Shown piece after piece: positions 11,089 to 22,249 of a stretch of 64,000 nt of DNA; within the stretch, counting starts at the first letter, position 1, and every line of letters starts with the position of its first letter. The DNA lies in assembly GCA_022578605.1 (NCBI GenBank), contig MU394098.1:62001-126000 (forward strand), given 5' to 3'. This DNA is from Camillea tinctor (taxonomy: Eukaryota; Ascomycota; Sordariomycetes; Xylariales; Xylariaceae). The translations under genes were made by a program, and so were the position numbers. The notes under the pieces are model-generated. The model searched no databases, was not told where the DNA came from, and saw nothing but the letters and a program-made list of their open reading frames with translations.

Positions 11089-12303
11089 TCATTTTAACCC
11101 AGCCAATGCGACATTCGTCATGGACACATTAGGTGTACTTCGTCTCTCGTAGCTGCTGTGATTTCCGGTACTTCTTGTTCTTAGAACTTGCGATCTGCGT
11201 TTGCTGTCTGTCCTCACAGGGGGGCTAGGGTCTCGTCTTTCCTCTCTCCTAGGCATCTCTATGACGGTACTTAGTTCGGTAGGGGTTTCGATAAGTGAGT
11301 GTACCGTATCTACGTGCTCGTAATCTTGTGGGCTGTACCCGGCGGCGATAGTTTCGTCGTCTCCCCCCATGTCGGAGCCTCCAACACTTCCATCCCTCTG
11401 AGCCTCCCCAGCTTTACCGGCACGGTATTCCTCCAGTGCCCTTCTGAGGATCTGGCGCATGTATGCCTTGTTGACGTTCCTCCGAACTCGGTCGAAGTAT
11501 CGTACAACGTCGCCGACTACCATAACCTGTGCATCGTGATCAACCTCAATGATATCGGCATAATTGGCCCGCGAGTCTTCCTTCACACGAAGCTTGCCGG
11601 CTCGAAGTTCGATCCCTACAGGCGAGTAAGGTAGGCGTGGTCCACCGCCAGGCTGTTCATAGCCTGGGTTCGGTTCGCCGTTAGCAAAGACGAAACCTTG
11701 CTGGAAGCTGTCGATTCCGGGCTTTGCAAACTCATGTTTCCCACCGGTGGAAATCGGTCTGAATGGGTACAGGTTAGTGGTGTTGACGACCGATCGCGTG
11801 CTCTCAGGTCAGGAACCCGCTCCTACACCCAGCAGACCAGCAAAGACTATATAAACGACCGAATTGCTTTACTTACATGCAAACGCAATGGTGGGGGAAG
11901 GTATCGCTATGGCGCAGGACAATGAAGCGGGTGTAGCCCAAACATTTCCATTCCCATTCGAACTCGGGTACATCAGCCCAGAGAAATTCGAACACCTATA
12001 GTACACCGCACATTTAGCCCCTCCAAATCCTCCCTCTCGTGGCGGTTGGAACCAAGATAACGAACAAATCGACTTACTTCGCCTACGTTTAGTTTGGAGG
12101 CAGGCCGGATATCATACCCCTTCTGAACTATACGACATAGGGTCAGCACCATACCACTGGCATCGCGGTATTCGGCCTCGCAGAGAGGGCAATCTTGACT
12201 CACCTAATGGATGAGCGTCGGAGCTCCCAGGTGTCGTCTCGGACACATCGTCCCCAATTCCAGAATCGCTCTTCACTGTTGCTACTTGATCGCGCTGGCC
12301 CAT
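11089..12303 (-). CDS. DUF6590 domain protein
   Basis: The model has four exons: 12303-12204, 12127-12078, 11995-11877 and 11758-11089. They join in frame to 312 residues. The middle of the protein fits the fungal DUF6590 pattern: QKGYDIRPASKLNVGEVFEF opens the domain, then RFIVLRHS, the Gly-rich KHEFAKPGIDSF, PYSPVGIELR, and SRANYADIIEVDHD closing it. DUF6590 has no known biochemical activity. After the domain comes a basic helical part (YFDRVRRNVNKAYMRQIL) and a disordered Ser/Arg-rich tail. The ATG at 12303 has purines at -3 and G at +4, but its leader is an open pyrimidine-rich frame, so an upstream exon is possible. Introns are 68-118 bases, with GTGAGT/GTAAGT donors. Confidence 0.75.
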
Positions 12304-14501
12304 CTCTGATGCAAGAGAAGGGAGAAAGGGGAACAAAAGGAGAGGAGAATGCAAATGGGCGGGGTTTTTTCTCTCTTTACTTGGATAGTTATTCTCAGTA
12401 AGGCTTTTTTTTGCTAGAACAAGGGCAGAATAAGTGGCAGAATTGCCTGTGCCATTTTTGGAGGCGGGAGATGGCTCCAGATGACTACGGCAGACCCCAT
12501 GTCGAGCAGGTGGGTGTATGAGCGAGGCAGGCAAGGCGGATACAGAACTGCAACTGTGGTTGGGAGGAGTGAGACGATGTGCCACTTGGTTATGGTGCCC
12601 AACTCCGCTTCTCCACTGAGGTGCATCGCGAGGCCTGTTAATGGTCACGACGCGGTAGAGGCTCCACCGCCTTAGAGGGCGTACGAATTCTCGCGGTGTG
12701 TTGTCAGCGAGGGTCACAAGCCAGAATGCGGCCCCGGTGAAAGTCGACAGGGAGTGGATCTCAGTCCGTCGAGTGAACCAGCAATAGTCAACCACATTGT
12801 CACCGCCATTTGTTATCGGCGAGGCCAAAGTGCCATAATAAGAAGGACGGACAGACCTGGCAAGCCCTGGATTTCTGAGAACATGCTAGCCAGTACACTA
12901 CATACGCATACATAACCGAGGACCATAAGCCATTTTTTCAGACCCCTTATTTATGCGTGGCGCGATGAAAATACAGAAGATGGTTCAAATGCATCTCATA
13001 TGCACCTCCTGACATGAAAAGCCAGGCCCGTTCCCTAATCGAGACCGAGACGCCACTCACTAGAGTGACCATATATAAATACCTATATGAAGCCACCGGA
13101 AGACTTCGACATAGTATAGCGATGGTACGGATGCCACATGGCATCAGTGAAACCAACAATGGAAACATCCTCTGCTTGAATTAAAGAGTAATAGTGTCGC
13201 AGATCAGCATTCGTGTCCCGAGGGCCTTTCTCTTCGTCCTGTCTTTTCTCTACTTTTTTTTTTCTTTTTCTTTTTTTACTGGAGTCTTCTCTCTCGCCAC
13301 TCCACTGCTGCGACACGCGCGTGTTTAGGGAGGCAAAAGAAGTTGCTGGCGCATTGAATAAGAGGAAGTGAAACCGAATGATTGCGGGACTTTGCATACA
13401 ATGGGCGATTCTACCGACCATCGATCTTGTTCTGTCGCGCTGCCTTGACCCACGACATGTGTATACCATCGATACTCGAAAAGATTGCTTTTAAGCATGA
13501 ACATACGGAACATGGAACATGGGACATGGGGACTTCCCCCTTTCCATCTACATCAAGCACCAAAATCTGCAGGTAATCGTATATGTATGTAACCAACCTC
13601 TTGTCTCGGCTGCGAGATAGAGGTAGGTTCAGTTGAGGTGTGCTGACTTGGGAAGATCCGTTCTTCATCACTGCTTTATTGAACTGATTGGGCTGAGTAT
13701 ACCGGGACAAGTCTTTTATGACTGGACTTGTTTCCGTTTCCATCATCTAAAGGCGACCTCGTGCAGACTGCATACCGATTCATTCTTGTTTGCAAACACA
13801 TTCAGGGGTAACGTTCCTCGCTGTAGGCGGGTTACTACTACTGTAGTCGACCCCTGACCGAGAGGATGATCAATTTAAAGAGGGGGGAAAAGACAAAAAA
13901 TAAGAAATGGAAAAGAAAAGGTGGAATTGTTGATTCAATTAGACGGATGGATATTCAAGATGATATGATTGATGTCGGGTATTGTCCTGAGAATAATTTC
14001 CCGGCGTTTCCCTTGGCTTCACCATCACCATGCTGGATAATGAGAGTCTTCTGGTATATCGTCACCAGTTCCTTGGACGCATATCTATCTTGATCGGGGC
14101 TGCCCAATTGAGAATATTTGCAGATCCATGGTTTACCTTATCCATGAGTAAGTAAAGTACAAAGACGTAAAAAGAAGTATGGGGGAATAATAGAGGGTGA
14201 GGGGCAAGGGGAAGGGATAGTATGTGTGTGTGTGTGTGTGTGTGTGGATATTGTTCGAAAGAGGGAAGAGAGGGGCAGAGGTTGTAAAGGAGAAGTTTTG
14301 AGATCCATGCTAATGATTGCGATCAAAATCCATTTTCTAGCGCTAACCTCGCCTAGATCCCCCCAAGGTTACAAGTGCTATTAGTAAGTAGTAACTTTGA
14401 ACTTGGTGCATGTGACTGACCTAAGGTAAAGAAGACGGAGCGGAGCTTGGAATTAGAGTAGGTCCGTCAAGCATGTACACTGGTACCTTGTTTAGTACTT
14501 A
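12304..14501. other. Intergenic region upstream of the DUF6590 gene and before the MITE
   Basis: Several overlapping frames on both strands (for example 13411-13746 minus) show no domain, no conserved splice pattern and no codon bias. The region includes a (GT)n microsatellite at about 14223-14247. I see no supportable gene. Confidence 0.45.
14222..14247. repeat. (GT)n microsatellite
   Basis: An uninterrupted dinucleotide run of about 11-12 GT units lies in intergenic sequence. Confidence 0.9.
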
Positions 14502-14783
14502 CGGAGATTCCTACCAGAAAAAGTGGCCTACGCCAAGAGCCTTGGCATTTCGAGCAGGGGCTAGCCACAGCTGATTGTCAGCTGGATACAGCTGTTAATG
14601 AAAGTCCACTATAAATAATAGTGCTTATAAGTGGTAATAGCCACTATCGATAAAGCTTTTTAGCGCATAATCTGAAGAGCTTATTTTTAGCAGCTTTTTC
14701 CAGCTGTTGTCCAGCTGCAGCTTATCCCTGCCCGTAGTGCCAAGGCTCTTGGCGTAGGCCACTTTTTCTGGTAGGAATCTCCG
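14502..14783. mobile_element. MITE-like element with perfect 46-bp terminal inverted repeats
   Basis: The first 46 bases (14502-14547), beginning CGGAGATTCC, are the exact reverse complement of the last 46 (14738-14783). Both ends are flanked by TA (14500-14501 and 14784-14785), the target duplication made by Tc1/mariner-superfamily transposases, including fungal Fot1/pogo types. The 190-bp interior is AT-rich, has no transposase frame and carries five CAGCTG hexamers in subterminal positions (14568, 14579, 14589, 14701 and 14712), as subterminal repeats do. The perfect arms suggest recent insertion. It sits about 415 bases upstream of the chosen ATM1 start. Confidence 0.88.
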
Positions 14784-14785
14784 TA

Positions 14786-15199
14786 CAGATAGCACGTTTA
14801 TTGCGTGATTAGCTAATCGGGCTGATTTCAGGTGTCGCAACTAACCCAATTTCTGACGTAACAACCCTCCCCCAAAAACCCCCCCAAAAACACCCCCAAA
14901 AAGGGAGAACCTTGGAAGCCTTTCTCAGCCCCTCCAGCTCTCTCCAGCTTCTCTAGCTTCTCTAGCTTCTCCATCTCCCCTACGACTCTCCTACTCCCAC
15001 AAGACCGTGTCTCGCAATGTGCGGACCCTGAGTGATTTCCAATTCCCGCTTTGTAGTGTCTTCAGTCTATTCCTCTCTATGCTACGTAAAAGAGGCCAAT
15101 TGGTTTATTAGGTACCTCTTATATCCACCCTACCACCATATCCCTCACACGCGACAACTCCAGTCAGGTCACGATGATCGCGCTCGCATCGACTTTGAC
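14786..15199 (+). promoter_or_regulatory. Putative ATM1 promoter and leader
   Basis: Between the MITE and ATM1 lies a C-rich block of CCCCCAAAAA units (about 14868-14900), followed by a CT-rich tract with repeated CTCTAGCTTCTC-like units (14930-14990). Such pyrimidine tracts commonly precede fungal transcription starts. The frame upstream of the ATM1 ATG stays open back to 15032. Confidence 0.4.
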
Positions 15200-17431
15200 A
15201 TGGTAATAAGAAGTCTCACGCGGGCTTCGCCCACTAGTCTGGCATATGTCGGAGTGAACAATCCAAAGATAAACCCGTGGTGCTCCCGTTCCGCCCCATC
15301 GTCCCGCCTTCTCGCAACCTCAACATGTCTCCTCCTTCGATCGTCTCCCGCGCCGCGCTTCTCCGAAGCCACCGTCTCGATTTCGAAACATGTTCCCAAA
15401 ACTACGACGGCGAACTTTGGTTCCTACGCCGGAAACAAGAAGCCAGACCCTAAACAACCTCCTAAGCACAAAGACCCCCTCGCCCCCGCCGAGAAGAGCG
15501 CGCAAGAACAACGCAAGGCCGACTGGGCCATAATGAAAGAGATGGCGCATTACCTCTGGCCCAAGGATAGCTTCAATACCAAACTGCGCGTGTCTCTAGC
15601 TGTTGCCCTCCTCATAGGCGCCAAAGTTTTGAACGTCCAGGTTCCTTTTTACTTCAAGAGTATCGTGGACGCCATGAACATCGACTTTGGAGCAACCGGA
15701 GGTACCGCTGCCACCATTGCCGGGAGCATGATCTTGGCCTACGGTGCCACCAGGATAGGAGCCACCATTTTCCAAGAAGTCCGCAATGCCGTCTTTGCCT
15801 CTGTTGCCCAAAAGGCTATCCGCAGGGTGGCCTGCAATGTTTTCGACCACCTCCTTCGACTAGACCTGAACTTCCATCTGACCAAGCAGACCGGTGGCCT
15901 TACGAGGGCCATCGATCGAGGTACCAAGGGTATTAGTTTCCTGCTGACCAGCATGGTCTTCCATATCGTCCCTACTGCGCTGGAGATTGGTATGGTTTGT
16001 GGCATTCTAACTTGGCAATACGGTGTAAATTTTGCTGCTATCACCGTTCTCACCATGACCGGTTATACCGCCTTCACCATCTGGACCACGGCCTGGAGAA
16101 CGAAATTCCGACGGCAAGCCAACGCTGCGGACAACAAGGCATCGACGGTTGCCGTAGACTCTTTGATAAACTACGAGGCTGTAAAGTACTTCAACAATGA
16201 GAAGTTCGAGGTTGCCCGGTACGACAAGGCCCTGAAGGATTATGAGAGAAGCTCCATCAAGGTTGCTACCTCTTTGGCCTTTCTCAACAGCGGCCAGAAT
16301 ATCATCTTCTCCAGCGCCCTAACCGCCGTGATGTACCTTGCCGCGAATGGCGTAGCGGCCGGGTCCCTAACCGTTGGCGATCTAGTCATGGTCAACCAAT
16401 TAGTCTTCCAGTTGTCTGTTCCACTAAACTTCCTAGGGTCCGTCTATCGAGAGCTAAGACAGTCTCTTTTGGATATGGAGACACTTTTCAACCTTCAGAA
16501 AGTCAACGTCTCTGTCAAGGAATTGCCTGATGCTAGGGCACTCCAGCTTACCCACGGCGGACAGATCAAGTTCGATAATGTGACATTCGGTTATTCCAAG
16601 GAGCGCCCTATACTTCGTAATCTAAGCTTGACGATCCCGGCAGGCAAGAAAGTCGCCATAGTAGGACCGAGCGGCTGTGGCAAGTCTACGTTGCTGCGAC
16701 TTCTCTTCCGCTATTATGATGTCGAGTCTGGTCGCATCCTCATTGATGATCAGGACGTCCGTCATATCACCCTAGAATCTCTCCGGAAGTCGATTGGTGT
16801 TGTTCCACAGGATACCCCCCTATTCAATGATACGGTGGGACACAACATTAGATATGGCGATATGTCGGCATCTGAGTCTCAAATCATCGCGGCAGCACAG
16901 CGCGCACGGATACACGATATAATATCGAGCTGGCCTTCCGGCTACGAAACCAAGGTTGGCGAGAGGGGCATGATGATTAGCGGTGGGGAGAAGCAGCGTC
17001 TAGCCGTTTCCCGGCTGTTGCTCAAGGATCCTCCCCTTCTTTTCTTTGACGAGGCGACGAGCGCCCTCGATACTCACACTGAGCAGGCACTCATGCAGAA
17101 TATCAATAGTATTTTGCGGGAGAAAGCACGGACTAGCGTCTTCGTGGCGCATCGCTTGCGGACGATCTATGACGCCGACCTAATCATTGTGCTGAGAGAG
17201 GGACGAGTGGCGGAACAGGGTACGCACAAGGAGCTGATTGACCAAGGAGGACTGTACTCGGAACTCTGGAGTGGTGAGTAATACGCCCATCTTCATCGTG
17301 CCTTACGAGGAGGCTTTCGTTGCTAACAAAAACCTTTTTAATTTCTCTTAGCCCAAGAAACGTTATTCGACGCGGATGGATCCGCAAAGGGGCCAGTAAT
17401 TAGTAGTAAGGCAAGCAACAACAACGACTAG
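15200..17431 (+). CDS. ATM1: Mitochondrial Fe-S cluster precursor ABC transporter Atm1
   Basis: Exons 15200-17273 and 17352-17431 join in frame to 717 residues. This is an ABCB7/Atm1 half-transporter of the inner mitochondrial membrane. It exports a glutathione-linked sulfur compound needed for cytosolic and nuclear Fe-S protein assembly. The N-terminus is a basic, Ser/Arg-rich presequence without acidic residues for its first 60 or so positions. The six-helix ABC1 membrane domain spans about 125-420. The nucleotide-binding domain has Walker [10 protein letters not shown] (489-497), signature ISGGEKQR (593-600), Walker [10 protein letters not shown] (D617, E618) and H-loop VAHRL. It should work as a homodimer. 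The open frame extends 56 codons further upstream, but the Met at 15200 best fits a presequence. The last intron (78 bases) lies just before the C-terminal tail. Confidence 0.94.
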
Positions 17432-19248
17432 CTGGGGCCGAATAGACAGCGGCTGCGTGGTTTAGTATATAGCTAGTTCATCACGCAGGTTGCTTTTTGC
17501 TGTTGGATACCTAACTTAGCTATGTAATATACCCCCTTCTTGTAGTACAGATCAAGCGTAAGAATCAATAATTAAAATCTGAAGACTAGTAGCGGATATC
17601 CAAGTCGCCTCTGATATATCGTGCTTTTTTTTTTTTTTTTTTTTTTGTTGTTGTTAGCGATGGTCGACAAACGGCATTTAATGATAGGTCTGTTGGCCTT
17701 TTTATATACAAATCAATCTAAGCTGGGCGAAACTGGTCTATATATATATGCTTGGAGGGAGATACGCATGAATCTAGGAAACCCAGGGATCTGGGTCGGC
17801 AATTGACGAATAGATTTCTTGCATTGTTACCACCCTCTCACTCTCCGCTCATGCATATGTTAAGTTACGCAGTTTTCACATGAATGGATAAGCAATAGAT
17901 GCAATAATTCTTAGAATTTCTGAGAATATGCACATGTATCTACATAAGTAACATAGACTCTTCTATAAAATTGGATAAAATGGACCGCTTATCTACATAC
18001 TAGAGGAGTATAAAATAATAATAATCAGCCAGTCCTGTATGTATATTTCGCGGGTCCCGCGTCGACGATCATTCTTATCTGGAGCACTTAACACTAGGCA
18101 CATATCTTTAGCGCACGCACACACGCTGTGCTTTGGTTCATCTATCAGTCTCCACTACGCAGCCACGATATCGCGCAAGGTGTACTAATTACGGATTAGA
18201 TAGTGGACTCGGACACAGTCCATGATGTGCTGGACCAGGCCCGGAAGTCGGGTTCCCTTCCTATACTACACTACAATAAGTATCCGGGAGTGGGGGATAA
18301 ACTAAAGAAGGAAACACCCCCGAGAGAGAAAGAGAGAGACTCGGCATATCATCTCATCTTTTGGTTGACCCCTTGATGAAGAATTAGTTACCTATAGAGA
18401 GACCAGACATAATGTTTATAGTTTGTCGAATATGCACAAGCAACCCCATATAGCATACTCTCGAAAGAAACGTCCCCCCTCCCCCCAGGGGGTTCCGCTT
18501 TCTCCTATACTTCATATACACATGTTTACATGTGAAATTCCAAATTCAGTTCTCGGTCTCTACGTGAGGTCTAAGTTTATAGTAGTGTAAACAAGGTTTG
18601 AAGAGACAAAAAGAAAAGAGGATTTTCTCCATATCCATCCGTACTCCCTACCCCATCTCCTCCCATCCAAGCTCGACTTGAAACCGCGCGGAAATATTAG
18701 TGTACTCCATCCATACCATACTTCCCACTTACGCCTGGCCCGTACTTACACACATAGTCATGTTGCACTAAGGAATCTCCGGATGACATAATTGCCCATC
18801 ATCCTTGATCTTCCTCCCCATTCTTTTCACCTTACTATGTAAACTATAATTGTTGTTGTTGTTGCGGTTGTTGTTATGATTTTCCTTCCTCAAAGATCCG
18901 GTAGTATATCCCGTACACCGTAGTCTTTTCGTTTAATTCTTAATCACCCGGTTTATTTGCCTCATCGTCGTTCTTTATCATAATATTGAAGAACCTGGTA
19001 GTTTTAGGGGCTCAAGATTTGTTTATTTTTCTCGTTTCTTGGTAGTATATCGACCAAGCTACCATCCCAAAATCTCTTCCATGATATTTATTAACTATTA
19101 ATACCGAACATACCGACGGTCATCAATGAAAGGCCATCTTCTAGCCCTCGTCATCGTTTCTTGTCTTGTGTAGGGTTGGTAATAGTTAGGAATTTGTGGT
19201 TACTTTGCCAGGTTTCGGAACTTGTTATACCGGAAAAGAAACAGGATC
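17432..19248. other. Intergenic region between ATM1 and the carboxylesterase
   Basis: About 1.8 kb show no coding signal. There is a T-run of about 23 at 17624-17646 and a short TTG/TTGTTG repeat near 18850-18875. The distal part is the likely promoter of the esterase gene. Confidence 0.5.
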
Positions 19249-21403
19249 ATGAAGGGCCTTCTCGGTGTTTGCTTGTTGGCGGCACCATGGGCAGGTCTCT
19301 TCTCCGCTGTCACGGCGACGGCACTTCCCCAGCATAACTGCCATCGTCGTGGAGTGGACAGCGGTAACAAGAACCAGACTGACAAGGTGACGATTGATCT
19401 GGGGTATGAGATCCATCGGGGCATCTTGAATGTTCGTATCTTTTCCCTTTATGCTTGTTATTTGTTTTCACCAAACCAATACTCGATGCTCATCGATCCT
19501 CATTTCTTCCCTTATAAGCAAATATTCAAATTATATGACCCATACTAACTCGCTTAGGCAACCGGCAACTTTTACAAATTCAGCAATGTTCCTTACGCTG
19601 AGCAGCCCGTCGGCGACCTGCGCTTCAAGAAGCCAGTAGCCATCACGAGACCAGCTAACACGGTAATCAACGAGGGGTCGGAGGGAGATATCAAATGCAT
19701 ACAAGCCTACCCCGAATGGATAATCAAGCTCTATGCGGGAGGGTCAGCAGCGAACCTATCCGCTATGACCGACATGCTCACCAACGCCAGCGGACAGACA
19801 GAAAGCTGTCTCGTGCTGGATGTGCGAGTCCCTGTAGACGTATTGAATGCTCGATCTACCGCTCAAGGTATGTAATAGGACGAGGAGGATGAAGTATTCC
19901 TGACTTGCCAGTTTGGGCAAAAGGCGATGAGAATGATTCGATACTAACCAGTTTCACAGCTCCGGTTCTTGTATGGATCCACGGCGGAGGCTTCACCTAC
20001 GGGTCTAAGATCTCCGACGGCGACCCAGCAGGTATTATTGCTCGGTCCCAAACCGATGGTGGAGCGGGCATTATCTTCGTCTCTATCAACTACCGACTTG
20101 GGCTGTTCGGCTGGCTCGGCGGTGGTAATGACGATGTGACGCCCAACCTAGGTCTCTACGACCAACGCCTCGCACTCGAATGGGTGCAGCAGCACATCAG
20201 CCAGTTCGGCGGCAGTCCGGATCGTGTGACTGTGATGGGCGAGAGTGCAGGAGCAGCGAGCATCGTGCACCATGTGACGGCATATGGTGGCAGCGGGCCA
20301 GCAGCGCCCTTCCAGGCCGCCATCCCGCAGTCTCCCGCCTTCCAGTTCAACATGAACACCACCGCGGGGTACGCGCTCACCCTTGCCGCGGCAAGCTCCC
20401 ACACCGGCACGGGGATCCGCAGCATGGGGGATCTAAGTCAACTCGACACCGACGATCTGAAGGCCATCAACCAGGCGGTCGTTTACGGGGCACGCACCGG
20501 GACGTTCAACTTCGGCCCCGCACCCGACAGGACCTACGTGCCCAAGTTACCACAGGTACTGTTGCAAGAAGGTCGATTCGACCATAATATCAAAGTAAGT
20601 CGTTGCGCCTCGCTCGAAACTCCCCTGCCTACCCACCCAAGCAACTAACCGAGGGGACAAATAAAACTCTCCAGCTCCTCATAAGCCACACGGCCAACGA
20701 GTCCGTCCCCTTCACGCCCGCCAACATCCTCATGGCGACCGACGTGCGCGCCCGCGCCGCGGACAGCTTCCCCGAGGCCTCCGCCGCCACGCTCGATACG
20801 CTGCTGGCGGACGTCTACCCCGATGGCTCGGCCGGGCACCCCTGGACCACGGAGTTTGCGCGCGCGGCGCAGATCGGCACCGATACGTCGTTCTCGTGCA
20901 CCACGCGGTTTCTGGCTACGGCTGTGAGTGGGATTCCCTTCACTTTCTGAACCCTTCTCCGGATTGAGGGGTGAGAACGAGGAGATGCGATAGACGAAAG
21001 TACTGACATTTTCCCCTTTTAGTTCCAAAACCGCACACACAACTACATATTCGCGTACCCGCCCGCGTACCACGCCTCCGACGTTCCCTACGTGTTCTAT
21101 TCTCCCCCTTCGCTTTCCTCCTCTTCCTCCTCCTCCTCTTCTTCAGATGATGATGTTGGTGGTAGTGCTGTAAACGCACGCCTAGCCCAAGCCCTGCAGG
21201 ACTACATCGTAGCGTTTGCGCGCAGCGGCGACCCCAATGTGCAGAACCCCGGGAAGCCCGGCTCTGCCGCTGAGTTCCCGCCGTACGGCGCGAGCGCGGA
21301 GGTCCTCCGCCTCACAGACAGCGGGTTCGAGGCCGGCGTGGACGATATGGCGAATGCGCGCTGCGAGTGGATACAGAGGGCGCTGGCGGAGGGGTTGCTG
21401 TGA
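19249..21403 (+). CDS. Secreted type-B carboxylesterase/lipase
   Basis: Five exons (19249-19431, 19558-19867, 19960-20594, 20675-20923 and 21023-21403) join in frame to 585 residues, a normal length for the family. It hydrolyses carboxylic esters. Residues 1 to about 25 form a signal peptide (MKGLLGVCLLAAPWAGLFSA), so it is probably secreted. The oxyanion motif HGGGF is at 172-176, the nucleophile Ser260 is in GESAG, and the catalytic His candidate H476 is in YHASDVPYVF. A run of about ten Ser followed by Asp residues is inserted just after this His motif, in a surface loop. Donor 1 is the weak GTTCGT; the others are GTATGT, GTAAGT and GTGAGT. The next gene on the same strand starts about 850 bases downstream. 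The natural substrate is unknown. Confidence 0.93.
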
Positions 21404-22249
21404 AGTGAAAAATAAGAGAGGGTTTGAGTAGAAAGGTTTGTGTGGACTTTTTAGAAGATACACGAGCCAAGGCAGAGAATAGAAGAAGAAGGAAAGAAGA
21501 AATCGACAATAGCTCATTGGGCCGACTAGTTGGTATAATCCGTAATGAGAGTAATTCGTAATTTCTAGTTGCAATATGCCTACCCGGCATCAAATGATAA
21601 AAGCAGGTTGCGTGAGGTTGATCAAACGAACATAGTCGGTGGTCCTGCGTACCAGCAAGGTTCTCCTTTTCTCGTCAACGAGTGATACTTCTTCTTGGAT
21701 ACGACTATATAGAATACGATTGGTAGGGTATTGGAGTGAGAGTGGTGTTTCTTCTCACGTTTCGATCCCTGATTAACCCATTCTCCCCCCCTCCCCCCCC
21801 TGAGATCTTGGTTTTTTTCTATTTGAATCACGGGGCTCTATAGCTGGTATCAGGAACCTAAAATGAAGGCTTTCCCTAAAGACTATTTTATATCCTAAGT
21901 GCCCACGCAGACAACTCTTATTATGAGATATAACAGGCTGTCAACCTCAAGGAAGAAGAGCAGAACTCGGTGAAGATAATTGTCACATTTATATGGGAAT
22001 TATCCACCTACCTAAGTAGGTAGGTAGGGATATAAAATCGTCTTGTTGCATATATACAGCTGACATATTAAAATATACCCGGTTAGAAGATATTCCATTA
22101 CCAGTATTTGATATTCAAAACATCGCCAGTTTTCCGAAACTCGACCGAATGTATCATTAATAATCGTCACATTCGCTTCGATGGCATAAACCATATTAGT
22201 TGCGTCGTACTTATCTGGTGTAAGAACTAAACGCTTTGCTTTATTTACT
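21404..22249. other. Intergenic region between esterase and 3beta-HSD-like gene
   Basis: The spacer is AT-rich, with no supported frame. TACCTACCTAAGTAGGTAGG at about 22005-22028 is a copy of the recurrent TAGGTA-type oligomer. Confidence 0.5.

Noticed and set aside
13083..13746. Overlapping minus-strand frames that might be a small gene upstream of the DUF6590 protein
   Set aside because: There is no recognisable domain, no consistent splice chain and no codon bias.
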